Shown one piece after another: positions 1-7,800 of a DNA stretch of 55,167 nt. The translations under genes were made by a program, and so were the position numbers. Below the pieces are notes generated by a model. It worked only from the letters and a program-made list of their open reading frames with translations. It was not told where the DNA came from and ran no database searches. This DNA comes from Acidobacteriota bacterium (GTDB lineage Bacteria > Acidobacteriota > Blastocatellia > UBA7656): the NCBI GenBank assembly GCA_016201275.1, contig JACQDB010000054.1, forward strand, positions 1 to 55,167, written 5' to 3'. Numbering within the stretch: the first letter of the stretch is position 1; each line of letters opens with the position of its first letter.

Positions 1-28
1 GCCGATCAAGCTTCTTAGATTTCGACAT
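1..28 (-). CDS. start of a gene cut by the window edge
   Basis: Reading the minus strand, an ATG at 28-26 follows an AAAGGAG Shine-Dalgarno with about 8 nt spacing. It opens a frame beginning MSKSKKLDR before the window ends. The good ribosome-binding site makes a real start likely. Nothing can be said about function. It lies downstream of the NrdD-like gene on the same strand, separated by about 165 nt that hold a repeat fragment. Whether this is nrdG, the activase often found next to nrdD, cannot be judged from nine residues. Confidence 0.5.
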
Positions 29-102
29 CCTCGCGTCTCCTTTGAGCTTTATTTCTTTGGAGACGACAGCTTAACAAATTATCAAAGAGCTTGGGCAGAG
101 CT

Positions 103-171
103 TAACTTGACACCCATGCCACAGCGGGTCGCCCGTACAGGATGGCACTTGATTTCATCCACCATCCTAAG
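103..171. repeat. partial copy of palindromic repeat family B
   Basis: This stretch holds the core GGGTCGCCCGTACAGG and a right end running into TTTCATCCACCATCCTAA. It matches the right half of the 111-bp element at 36627-36737. The left half is missing or degraded. It is followed by the short tandem TTCACTGTTCAC repeat up to the nrdD-like stop. Confidence 0.65.
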
Positions 172-193
172 ACTATTCACTGTTCACTGTTCA

Positions 194-2290
194 CTACATT
201 TCGGAGGCTTCTACGCGCTTGCGCTCACGAAGTTCCGCCAAACGTCCGGCGTCCCACGATGAAGTGATGCCGTAGCGGTCGCCTGCATAAGCCAGCCCCG
301 CCACTTTGTCGGAGTGGCATTGTGGACAACTTTCAAGCAATCCTCTGGCGGTGTGATTGCACTCCGAACAGACGGTGAATTCCGGGCAAAACACCAGCCC
401 AGCGCAACTCGATTGATAAAACGCCATAGAAATCAGGCGTGCCATTTCGTCGGCTTGCGGCAAGGCTTCGCCTAACCAGACTTCGGTGGCGGCGTTGACG
501 AAACCGAAGTCGTGAAAGATGCCTTCGGCGCGCAAGCGCTCCATCACAGGCAGACTGCATTGCGTCGCCAGCCGCGCTCCATCGGTGTAATAAACGGCTG
601 CCGATGCCGCATCGCCGCACACGATAGCGGCGGCGGTGTCGCCGAAGAAACGCAGATCCAGCCGCGCCAGCCGATGCGCGGTGATCTCCGTAGCTTGTCC
701 GCTCAATAAAAATCTGACCTTGTGTTTATTGGATAAGCGTTCGGTTTCGCGTTTCAAATGAGTCAACACCTTGAGCGCAAATTCCAGCGCTTCTGCCGAA
801 ACGTGGAGGTCGGCGTTCAACACCACGCGACACAGTTCATTCAACCCAACAATAGCGATGGCGTGCGTTGACCAGTTGAGTTTTAAAAACGACGAGCCGC
901 TGGCGCGTGTAGTCAAACCGGCGAGCGGCCCTTTTTCGCCAAGCGCTAACAGCTTTTCCAGAAAGACGCGCTTTTCCAGATGCGCCTGCGCCGCTGTCTC
1001 CATCAGTCGCGTCAACTCTTCAAACACGCGCAGGTGATCGCCCGCCGCCAGGTAGCCGACACGCGGCAGATTCAGCGACACGATTTGAAATTGCGCGGTT
1101 CGCATGGCGGCGCTGTCGGTGCGACTCAAAGCCTTTTCGTCATTGATGCCATAGCGCCGAAAGAACGAGCCTTCATCATCGCGGTCAAAGGCGATGGTCA
1201 GACCGCCGCGCTCTGCCGCCAGCCGACTGGCTAAATCGAGAATGGCGCGATAGCCGGGGATTTCATTGAAGTGACTGCTGATGTGCAGCACTAGACGCGG
1301 CGTTAAAAAAGCTCTGCCGGAACCGTCGCCTTCCAGATAGACTTCCAGCAAGGCTTGCAGAAAGCGATGCGCTTCGTTGGTGAACTCGCCATAGGTTTCG
1401 CCCATCTCCTGGCCGCCTGCGCCTATGGCCGGACGCGATTTCAAATAATGTGGCGCGTCCCAATCAAGATGCAAATCGGCGGCGATGACCTGCCCACCAC
1501 GCGCTACGGCTGGAGCCGAAAACTCGAAGACTAAAGTCTGCGCCAGTTGTTTGATGGCGTCATCGGTCAGGTCGGACAGGAACGGCGCGAGCGCGAAATT
1601 CAAAGAGTCCCAAATCACAGGCCCGGCCAGATAACCTTGCAACGACGCCGAAAATTTCACCAGATGCGCGACCAATACTTCTACGCGCCGCGCCGGGCGC
1701 GAACTGGCAAAGCCTCTGGGTAAAGCTATGCCGAAACGCTTGAGATAATCCACCGTGGTGATGAGCGAATGCGGACGGTCAATAGCGCCTATGTCGTGTA
1801 TGTGAATATCGCCTACGGTGTGGGCGTTGGCGATGGGTTCGGAAAAAACATTCAGTATGGCGTACTCGCGTTTGATGGCTTCGGCCAAAATCATACTGGT
1901 GCCTTCGGGGCCGTAAGGTTGCGAAGAGTTGTCGCGGAAGGCGCTGTGTATGATGCGGTCAACATCATAGAGCGGCACGCCCAGGCGCGTGTGCGTGCGA
2001 TGCGCGTCTTCAAGGCCAAGCTCTAAAAGTTTGGCATCAACCAGGCCGCGAATCAGCGACGAACTCAACGAGCGAAAGCCGAGTTTCTGTATGAATTGTT
2101 TGACTTCGAGGCTGATGTGAAAGGCCAGGTCGGGGTCGAGGTTGGCTTCGCGCACCAAGGCTTCGGCGATGCGTTGCGAATCGAACAAGGCCACGTCTTC
2201 GTCCGAACGCCGCACCAGCATTTCAAGTTCGCCGGATTCATCTGCGGAGAGCGCGTCTGGATTGTCGTTGGGAAAATTGTCTGTATCCAT
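194..2290 (-). CDS. NrdD-like protein (class III ribonucleotide reductase homologue) lacking catalytic Cys and canonical glycyl site
   Basis: The 698-aa product has an N-terminal ATP-cone (about residues 20-110) and then the anaerobic NrdD fold, recognisable from GDIHIHD, TYGEF, LEVYLEGDGSGR, VSLNLPRVGYL and VGLNELCR. A C-terminal zinc site is intact (FCPEFTVCSEC then SCPQC). True NrdD enzymes reduce ribonucleoside triphosphates with a glycyl radical and a thiyl-forming cysteine. Here no cysteine occurs before LNELC, so both the finger-loop Cys and its partner Cys are absent. The C-terminal RVxGY glycyl motif is replaced by AYAGDRYGITSSW. No nrdG is visible. ATG at 2290 was chosen; an in-frame TTG lies at 2350. 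It diverges from purN with an 84-nt gap. I infer a non-RNR or regulatory role, though a divergent enzyme cannot be excluded. Confidence 0.8.
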   Translation of the reverse strand: MDTDNFPNDNPDALSADESGELEMLVRRSDEDVALFDSQRIAEALVREANLDPDLAFHISLEVKQFIQKLGFRSLSSSLIRGLVDAKLLELGLEDAHRTHTRLGVPLYDVDRIIHSAFRDNSSQPYGPEGTSMILAEAIKREYAILNVFSEPIANAHTVGDIHIHDIGAIDRPHSLITTVDYLKRFGIALPRGFASSRPARRVEVLVAHLVKFSASLQGYLAGPVIWDSLNFALAPFLSDLTDDAIKQLAQTLVFEFSAPAVARGGQVIAADLHLDWDAPHYLKSRPAIGAGGQEMGETYGEFTNEAHRFLQALLEVYLEGDGSGRAFLTPRLVLHISSHFNEIPGYRAILDLASRLAAERGGLTIAFDRDDEGSFFRRYGINDEKALSRTDSAAMRTAQFQIVSLNLPRVGYLAAGDHLRVFEELTRLMETAAQAHLEKRVFLEKLLALGEKGPLAGLTTRASGSSFLKLNWSTHAIAIVGLNELCRVVLNADLHVSAEALEFALKVLTHLKRETERLSNKHKVRFLLSGQATEITAHRLARLDLRFFGDTAAAIVCGDAASAAVYYTDGARLATQCSLPVMERLRAEGIFHDFGFVNAATEVWLGEALPQADEMARLISMAFYQSSCAGLVFCPEFTVCSECNHTARGLLESCPQCHSDKVAGLAYAGDRYGITSSWDAGRLAELRERKRVEASEM

Positions 2291-2374
2291 TGATGAGTTA
2301 AGATACTGGTTTTGCCTCTTGTAATCAACATTTCGATTGCGGTTTGCCAAACCCTCAAGTATGTTTCAGGCGTT

Positions 2375-2998
2375 ATGGCAAAAGCGAAAATCGGAATCTT
2401 GATTTCAGGACGCGGCTCGAATATGTTGGCGCTGCTGGATGCCTGCCGCGAGGGCCGACTCGATGCCGAAGCGGCGCTCGTCATCAGCAATGTGGAAACC
2501 GCCGCCGGTCTCGAAAAAGCCAATGAATACGGGGTCGAAACGCTGTTTCTCGATCATCGAGGCCGACCGCGAGAGGTTCACGATCAGCAGATGGCAACCG
2601 CATTGCAACGGCGCGGCGTTGATCTGGTTTGCCTTGCCGGTTATATGCGTTTGGTGAGTCCCTGGTTCATACGCGCATTTCCTCATCGCATTTTGAATAT
2701 TCACCCTTCTTTACTTCCCGCCTTTCCCGGACTTGAGGCACAACGACAGGCGCTCGACTACGGCGTAAAAGTTACCGGCTGCACGGTTCACCTAGTGGAT
2801 GAAGAGTTGGATCACGGAGCCATCGTGATGCAGCGCTGCGTAGAAGTTTTCGATAACGACACGGTGGCAAGTTTATCAGCGCGAATTTTGGAACAGGAGC
2901 ATCGCCTTTATCCGCAGGCCGTGGCGCGGGTTTTGGATGCGCGATTTTGTCTGGTCGGGCGTGGCGCGTTTCTCAAAGAAAATTTGTCGAATGAGTGA
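2375..2998 (+). CDS. purN: phosphoribosylglycinamide formyltransferase
   Basis: PurN transfers a formyl group from 10-formyl-THF to GAR in the third step of de novo purine synthesis, in the cytoplasm. The 207-aa product has the family length. It shows the N-terminal ISGRGSNM phosphate-binding loop, the catalytic Asn-His-Asp set in LNIHPSLLPAFPG and the downstream TVHLVDEELDHGAIV segment. ATG 2375 is preferred because MAKAKIGILISG is the normal N-terminus; the frame is open 63 nt further upstream. The Shine-Dalgarno is weak. It is a solitary pur gene, convergent with the glycine-zipper gene and divergent from the NrdD-like gene. Confidence 0.95.
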   Translation: MAKAKIGILISGRGSNMLALLDACREGRLDAEAALVISNVETAAGLEKANEYGVETLFLDHRGRPREVHDQQMATALQRRGVDLVCLAGYMRLVSPWFIRAFPHRILNIHPSLLPAFPGLEAQRQALDYGVKVTGCTVHLVDEELDHGAIVMQRCVEVFDNDTVASLSARILEQEHRLYPQAVARVLDARFCLVGRGAFLKENLSNE

Positions 2999-3015
2999 TG
3001 CGGAAAAAAAAGAAA

Positions 3016-3086
3016 GAGGCAGCGACCCATGTGTCGGACTGCCTCGAATGAATGATTCTACCAGCGTTAATTTAGTGGGTCGCTGC
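3016..3086. terminator. overlapping hairpins between convergent genes
   Basis: Two inverted repeats share the same 5' bases. GAGGCAG (3016-3022) pairs with CTGCCTC (3039-3045), and GCAGCGACCCA (3019-3029) pairs with TGGGTCGCTGC (3076-3086). They are mutually exclusive. The position between the purN stop and the stop of the convergent gene suggests a bidirectional terminator, but there is no clean T-tract. Confidence 0.45.
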
Positions 3087-3144
3087 TCGTTTGTTTAGAC
3101 CCTCCGGGAAGCTTTTTGCGTTGCCCGTTAAATATTTTTTTGCG

Positions 3145-3954
3145 CTACTTGTCGCGGTCTGCACGCACCGAAAAAGTTATCGGTTTAGAAGTGGTCAAGC
3201 CGATTTCGGAACCGCCTTTGATAACCGCTTCGTTGCCTTTGGTCAACATCACACCGGCGACGCCCGCGCCTGCGCCGATGGCTCCACCGATAGCCGCGCC
3301 TTTGCCGCCGCCAATGACGCCGCCTAAAATTGCGCCGCCGATGCCACCGCCGCCTACATATTTCACCTTGCGGTCATCGGACGAGCGCCCACTGATGCCG
3401 TTTTCGCGATCCACTTCACCGCCGCGTTCATCCTGCAAATCGGCCAGATCACCGACCAGTGGTTTTTTGGTGCCATCGGGCAGAATCAAGGTGTCGAAAG
3501 CCAGCGCCAATTGTCCTTCGCGGCCTCTGGTGCGAGCGTGTACAACGGAGGTCACGCGCCCTTCAACTCTCGACCCGGCGGGGACGACTTCTATGCCGTT
3601 GGCATAAACCGGAGTGATGACGGTGGCGGTGAATTTATCGCCGGTTCGGGCAGTTTCGGAACTGATGGTCTGATTCATACGCAGGCGGAAATATTCGTTT
3701 GTCGGTAAGGTGTAAGTCGCATAAACCGGGCCGACCACTCCGGCGCTCGCATAATTTGCTGCGCCGCTTTCGCCGTTGACCGAATGCTGAATCGGCGTGC
3801 GCCTGGATGAAGTTGAGCGCACGATTTTGCGTTTGGTTGTTTTGCACGAGCAACTGCGTTTTTTCGTAGAGGCCGAGGCCGTGGATTCCGTGATGATGGC
3901 AGTAGCGGCGAACAACATAAGAACCAGCACCGATAGACCGATAAATTTTTTCAT
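3145..3954 (-). CDS. exported glycine-zipper protein
   Basis: The 269-aa product starts MKKFIGLSVLVLMLFAATA, a typical Sec signal peptide, so it should be exported. The middle (about 85-190) resembles a small beta domain (GDKFTATVITPV, VVPAGSRVEGRVTSV, LALAFDTLILPDGTK). About residues 210-245 form a glycine zipper (GGGGIGGAILGGVIGGG, then AAIGGAIGAGAGVAG), which usually packs in membranes or oligomerises. ATG 3954 is supported by an AAGGAGA site just upstream; the open frame extends further but lacks a start signal. Function is unknown. The gene stands alone and converges with purN. Confidence 0.8.
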   Translation of the reverse strand: MKKFIGLSVLVLMLFAATAIITESTASASTKKRSCSCKTTKRKIVRSTSSRRTPIQHSVNGESGAANYASAGVVGPVYATYTLPTNEYFRLRMNQTISSETARTGDKFTATVITPVYANGIEVVPAGSRVEGRVTSVVHARTRGREGQLALAFDTLILPDGTKKPLVGDLADLQDERGGEVDRENGISGRSSDDRKVKYVGGGGIGGAILGGVIGGGKGAAIGGAIGAGAGVAGVMLTKGNEAVIKGGSEIGLTTSKPITFSVRADRDK

Positions 3955-4132
3955 AGCTTGCTTTCTCCTTATTCTCTGAAGCTTGATTTGGAGAACCGCA
4001 AAAGCGGCTGGATTCTCCGCGCTTGCTTGGGATGAATGCGCCGGAACCAAGTGTTGCCATGCGGATGAAAATAAATTCATTGGTGTTTCAGCCCATTTGC
4101 AAGTTGGCAACTCGTGAGCAGCAACATCAGTT

Positions 4133-4324
4133 GGTAGTGTCCTAAAATTGTGGCGGTAGGTGATAAGCCGCTGCGCGGGTGACAGTATAAAGCCCAGCGC
4201 GTGAGCGCTGAGTGTGCAAATCGTCATTGCCTCTTAACCCGCCAAGCGGGTGACCGCATCAAGCCCAGTGCGTCAGCGCTGGGGAGGCGGCTAGCCACCC
4301 GCACCATACGATTAGGACACTACC
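4133..4324. repeat. MITE-like element with 13-bp terminal inverted repeats (contains two family D hairpins)
   Basis: GGTAGTGTCCTAA at 4133-4145 is the exact reverse complement of TTAGGACACTACC at 4312-4324. The 192-bp interior has no ORF. It contains two related double-hairpin units (about 4172-4209 and 4238-4285), the second with AGCCCAGTGCGTCAGCGCTG. A very similar unit recurs at 55095-55142. An 11/13 match to one end occurs near 20215-20227. Confidence 0.65.
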
Positions 4325-4376
4325 CACCAGTTGCACAACCTGATACCGAAATGCGAAACCATCAGAGATACGCGCC

Positions 4377-4430
4377 GTTGAGAGGTGGTCTCTGACCGCC
4401 GGAATGCGCGGTCAGAGACCACCTCTCAAC
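4377..4430. repeat. family A palindrome, perfect 23-bp stem
   Basis: Bases 4377-4399 are the exact reverse complement of 4408-4430, with an 8-nt loop. The arm begins GTTGAGAGGTGGTCTCTGAC. Related palindromes lie at 4957-5070 and 39466-39525. The setting, just upstream of rpsT, is REP-like. Confidence 0.75.
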
Positions 4431-4517
4431 CAATCGCACACATCCGCAAGCCGCTATATCTTATTCGGCGATTCGGTTTGAGATGAGTTTTCAAGGTGCG
4501 GCAATTTTTCGACAGCC

Positions 4518-4547
4518 TTGACAGGTGACGAGGCGGACGGTTATTCT
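4518..4547 (+). promoter_or_regulatory. sigma70-type promoter of rpsT
   Basis: TTGACA at 4518-4523 and TATTCT at 4542-4547 are separated by 18 nt. Transcription would begin near 4554, giving a leader of about 43 nt before rpsT. Confidence 0.6.
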
Positions 4548-4596
4548 AAACGTCTTTTTTATAAACATTTTTTGTATCTGTAGGAGAGTGTAAGAA

Positions 4597-4863
4597 ATGG
4601 CTAATCACAAGTCGGCGATCAAGAGAGTTCGCCAGACCAATCGCAAAAATGAAGTCAACAGCACCAACCGCGCCCGGCTTCGTACCGAATTGAAAAAACT
4701 GCGCTCGATTATTGCCACAGGCAACCTGACGGAAGCCAAAGCCTTGTTGCCGCAGACCATCTCGGTGATTGATAAATCCATTCAAAAAGGCGTGCTGCAT
4801 CAGAATGCCGCTGCCCGTTATAAATCGCGCCTCACCGCCAGCGTCAACAAACTGTCGGCGTAA
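4597..4863 (+). CDS. rpsT: 30S ribosomal protein S20
   Basis: S20 binds 16S rRNA early in assembly of the small subunit. The 88-aa product is typical in length and composition: MANHKSAIKRVRQTNRKN at the N-terminus, many Lys/Arg residues and the C-terminal NAAARYKSRL segment. ATG 4597 follows a TAGGAGAG site. It is monocistronic, with a promoter at 4518-4547 and a strong terminator at 4904-4938. The convergent neighbour is holA. Confidence 0.97.
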   Translation: MANHKSAIKRVRQTNRKNEVNSTNRARLRTELKKLRSIIATGNLTEAKALLPQTISVIDKSIQKGVLHQNAAARYKSRLTASVNKLSA

Positions 4864-4903
4864 GCGGTCATCGCAACGATTCATTAATTCGCTTCGCTTC
4901 GAT

Positions 4904-4938
4904 AAAAAGAGAACGGCAACTTATGCCGTTCTCTTTTT
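4904..4938 (+). terminator. Rho-independent terminator of rpsT
   Basis: AAAAAGAGAACGGCA (4904-4918) pairs perfectly with TGCCGTTCTCTTTTT (4924-4938) around a 5-nt loop. The hairpin is flanked by A and T runs, so it can end transcription in either direction. Confidence 0.9.
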
Positions 4939-4956
4939 GTCTGTCTGTTGATTTGC

Positions 4957-5070
4957 GTGAAGCCGTTGAGCGTTGGTCTCTAACCAATAGTTGACGGGGG
5001 CTTAGGTGAAGCCGTTGAGCGTTGGTCTTTGACCAACGGTTGGCGCGGTCAAAGACCGCTTCTCAACGAG
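4957..5070. repeat. two tandem family A palindrome units
   Basis: The unit GTGAAGCCGTTGAGCGTTGG occurs twice, from about 4957 and 5007. The second copy runs into a right arm GGTCAAAGACCGCTTCTCAAC that can pair back to it. The first copy is truncated. These repeats fill the gap between the rpsT terminator and the holA stop. Confidence 0.65.
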
Positions 5071-5110
5071 GCAATTAATCACACTTAATCACACGCAGAT
5101 GAAAGCCTCC

Positions 5111-6169
5111 TCAAAGCGTGCGCCGGACATTCTCCGGCATGGTCAATTCCACAATCAAATATTCGAGTTGTAAACGCGGCGTTGCCGCCGAACTCTTGAT
5201 CGCTACATCTACTTCCGCCAGCCGCTCTAATCCATAAACAATCTCTTCACGCGACAAACGATTAATCGCAGCGATGTAATCTTTCAAGCGTTGGCCGTAT
5301 TGCCCTGTGGCTTTGGCAACCTCTTCCTGCGGGGCGCGGCGCGCAATCAAATCTTTGGCAGTCAGCAGACGGCGATACAAACCGCCGAGCGAACCCACCA
5401 GCATCACCGGCTCGGCTTTGTCATCCAGCATACGGTGCAGCAAACGCAAAGCGCGTTTGCGTTCGTGTTTGATAATCGCATCCCAAATCTCGAAGCCTGT
5501 GGGTTCGCGCACACGCGGCACTAATTGCTCTATCGCAGCGTTGGTGATGAATCCGCCTTCGGCATAATTCACCAGTTTTTCCAATTCGTTCATCAAACGC
5601 CCCATAGAAGTTCCCAACAACGCGAGCAGATGTTGCAGCGCCGCCGGTTCGATGCGACAATTGCGGCTCTTCAAAAAGGCTTCGATATATCTGCTCGCCT
5701 GCGCTTCCGACAGCTTTTCAAAATTCACCACCGTGCAAGTCTTCATCAAGGCGGCGGTGATTTTGCGGCGCTGGTCTAAGGACAGGGCGCGAAACACCAA
5801 GGTAGTCGTAGGCGCTGGGCGTTTCAAATAATCCAGCACCAGGTCGAGTTCTTCTTCGCGGATTTTGTCAAAGTCGCGTATGACCACCAAACGCCTTGCC
5901 GCCATCATCGGCAACTGATTGGCGTTGTCTATGGCCAGCACTGCCGTGGTCTTCACGCCTTGGGTGATTTCGCCAATTGTAAACGTCGAATAATTGAACA
6001 AGCGTCCGCCTTCATCAATGGTGCTGACCAGCAGACGCACCGAACGCTCCTGCAAATATTCTTCTTCGCCGGCGAATAGATAGAGGCTTTCGATCTGGCC
6101 GGTTTTCACCTGCCGCCGAAGCTCTTCGTAGCTGATGCCATCTATTTTTTTCTTGGGGTAGCGGCTCAC
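5111..6169 (-). CDS. holA: DNA polymerase III delta subunit
   Basis: Delta opens the beta sliding clamp in the clamp-loader complex. The 352-aa product matches the family: an N-terminal YLFAGEEEYLQER segment (residues about 30-42), a central domain with RRLVVIRDFDKI and LVFRALSLDQRR, the LLGTSMGRLMNELEKL helix, and the C-terminal collar domain (RLLTAKDL through ATPRLQLEYLIVEL). It overlaps the end of lptE by 4 nt (ATGA), so translation is probably coupled. The lptE-holA order is common in Gram-negative bacteria. leuS, often found upstream, is absent here. Confidence 0.95.
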   Translation of the reverse strand: MSRYPKKKIDGISYEELRRQVKTGQIESLYLFAGEEEYLQERSVRLLVSTIDEGGRLFNYSTFTIGEITQGVKTTAVLAIDNANQLPMMAARRLVVIRDFDKIREEELDLVLDYLKRPAPTTTLVFRALSLDQRRKITAALMKTCTVVNFEKLSEAQASRYIEAFLKSRNCRIEPAALQHLLALLGTSMGRLMNELEKLVNYAEGGFITNAAIEQLVPRVREPTGFEIWDAIIKHERKRALRLLHRMLDDKAEPVMLVGSLGGLYRRLLTAKDLIARRAPQEEVAKATGQYGQRLKDYIAAINRLSREEIVYGLERLAEVDVAIKSSAATPRLQLEYLIVELTMPENVRRTL

Positions 6170-6684
6170 TTGCCTTCCAATATGGTTGAAATCAGGGATT
6201 GCGCGAAATCTTTAGCGACGCGCTCGACCGCCGGATTCTCTTCGTTGAAAAACGATTGCGGATCGTCCGACAATTCATATTCGCCTTCAAAAGAGATGCG
6301 CGCATTTTGATACAAAATCTTGCGCGTGTTGGTGTCGCGCAGAGTGACGGCGACACCGATACGCACTTCCCACACACGTGTGCGGCCTTGCTGGTCGAGC
6401 GTCGAACCGACGGCGCGGAACGAACGAATATCGCCGCTCAATACGGCATCCGCGCCTTCCGGGTTGGTGGTGACGTGTATGCCGCGAGCGCGTTTCAACA
6501 CCTCTTCGATGACGGCTTTGGTGAAGCGCTGTTCAACGCGATATTTCAAACTCGAATTTTGAAACACCGGGACGGCAAGAATCTTGATTTCCGGCGGCAG
6601 CGCTTTGCCTTTGCCCGCCTGTTTGTAGCCACAAACCTCTACCAACAGCATCAACGCAATCGCGAATAAAATCGGCTTGAACAT
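6166..6684 (-). CDS. lptE: LPS-assembly lipoprotein LptE
   Basis: LptE plugs the LptD barrel and helps place lipopolysaccharide in the outer membrane. The 172-aa product begins with a hydrophobic stretch MFKPILFAIALMLLVEVC, followed by GY; the Cys fits a lipobox-like cleavage site (LVEVC), though V-E-V is not ideal. The mature part has the family pattern: KILAVPVFQNSSLKYRVEQR, GADAVLSGDIRSF, IGVAVTLRDT and the C-terminal VAKDFAQSLISTILE. It is the first gene of a two-gene operon with holA. The start has only a weak AAGG site. Confidence 0.88.
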   Translation of the reverse strand: MFKPILFAIALMLLVEVCGYKQAGKGKALPPEIKILAVPVFQNSSLKYRVEQRFTKAVIEEVLKRARGIHVTTNPEGADAVLSGDIRSFRAVGSTLDQQGRTRVWEVRIGVAVTLRDTNTRKILYQNARISFEGEYELSDDPQSFFNEENPAVERVAKDFAQSLISTILEGK

Positions 6685-6768
6685 AGCGCCTTGATATTAG
6701 CTTTGTCGGTAGCATTGAGACAAGCAGTGTGATGAGGTCATTGGCGTAGGCGAGAGCAATCAGATTCT

Positions 6769-6858
6769 GCAAAGGACACCGACGACCTGAATGTGACGAA
6801 TGAAGACGGATTCTTATCCGTGTCAATTCGTTGGATTCGTGTCATCGGTGTCCTTTGC
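6769..6858. repeat. imperfect fold-back repeat upstream of lptE
   Basis: GCAAAGGACACCGACGAC at 6769-6786 pairs with a right arm ending CATCGGTGTCCTTTGC at 6858. The arms pair imperfectly over about 40 bp around a central ACGGATTCTTATCCGT. It lies between the start of lptE and the stop of the next gene. It could act as a terminator for the DUF1579-like operon. Confidence 0.55.
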
Positions 6859-6894
6859 TTGGTTGATGAAGACGAAGAGTGCGCGTCCGTTGAC

Positions 6895-7437
6895 CTATTT
6901 CACACGCTGCAAAGTCATCTCGAAAAACTTGTACCAGTTTTTGCCGTCCGGGTTAATCATTCCCACTTCGTGCCATTCGCCTTTGTCATTGCGTTGTATG
7001 GTAAAGCGCACGGTACGCCCTTGTTGTATGAAACCCCATTCCAAAAGGTCTTTGCTGATTTTCGCTTCGGCTTCAACGGCAACGCCGGTGGCCTGATAAG
7101 CAGAGAAGCGGAAGCCTTTTTTCAAAGGGTCGTAAGAAACCACGGCCAGCGCATGGTGAACGACGCGCCCGCTGCTGTCTTTGCTTTTGCCCATACCTTC
7201 AATCAATAGCGTCACGCCGTCGAGTTTGCTCTGCACGACTTCGGTTTGGGTGAAGGTTTCGCGGCGATTCGCGCCCAGCATAATCCAGCCTTCGCCGCGC
7301 CATTCGCCTTGCAGGAACTGAACTTTTTTCATCTCTTCGATTTGCGTAGCCGCTGTTTGCTCCTGCGCCAAGGCGCTCTGCGATACCACAAACAAAGTGA
7401 TAGCGGTCATCAATATGAAACGGAATTTTATCTTCAT
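6895..7437 (-). CDS. exported DUF1579-like protein
   Basis: The 180-aa product has a signal peptide (MKIKFRFILMTAITLFVVSQ, cleavage likely after SALA). The mature domain runs FLQGEWRGEGWIM, LIEGMGK, HHALAVVSYDPLKKGFRF and ends DGKNWYKFFEMTLQR. This layout resembles DUF1579 and related small lipocalin-like beta-barrels whose substrate is unknown. ATG 7437 has a GAGGAGA site. It is the second gene of a small operon after the 53-aa membrane peptide, 28 nt upstream. Confidence 0.8.
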   Translation of the reverse strand: MKIKFRFILMTAITLFVVSQSALAQEQTAATQIEEMKKVQFLQGEWRGEGWIMLGANRRETFTQTEVVQSKLDGVTLLIEGMGKSKDSSGRVVHHALAVVSYDPLKKGFRFSAYQATGVAVEAEAKISKDLLEWGFIQQGRTVRFTIQRNDKGEWHEVGMINPDGKNWYKFFEMTLQRVK

Positions 7438-7465
7438 CGGGAATCTCCTCTGGGTGAAATGTGCA

Positions 7466-7627
7466 TCAGGGTTTGGCCAGCCGTTTGACTGCGGCGGCGA
7501 GTACATAACAGGCGATGGCGGCGAAGATGGCGATTTTTCCGGGCATCAAATCAAAGGCCATCGCCATGATAAACAGAGTGCCGATAACGCCAAGCATAAC
7601 GGCAAGCGGTTGGGTGTTGAACTTCAT
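7466..7627 (-). CDS. 53-aa membrane peptide
   Basis: This short gene reads MKFNTQPLAVMLGVIGTLFI, then MAMAFDLMPGKIAIFAAIAC, then YVLAAAVKRLAKP and a TGA stop. It has two hydrophobic segments separated by DLMPGK and a positively charged C-terminus. A GCAGGAG site lies 10 nt before the ATG at 7627. It immediately precedes the DUF1579-like gene on the same strand, so the two are probably co-transcribed. Function is unknown. Confidence 0.75.
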   Translation of the reverse strand: MKFNTQPLAVMLGVIGTLFIMAMAFDLMPGKIAIFAAIACYVLAAAVKRLAKP

Positions 7628-7800
7628 GTCTTGTGGTCTCCTGCAAAAAAAAATAATCGTGACGGTCGCAGACAGTGTAAGGCGAAATGGTTTCGCCTAA
7701 ATCGCAAAAATTCTGAACGGTAGTTTTTTTCGACTGAATGGCAGGGTGAGGAGGTCAAGGCAGTTGGCAGGCTACCGGCAATCTGTGAAAATCACTGGCG

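Noticed and set aside
2281-2300. FNR-like box TTGATGAGTTAAG before the NrdD-like gene
   Set aside because: Only one half-site fits TTGAT-N4-ATCAA; the second half is poor and the spacing to a promoter is unknown.
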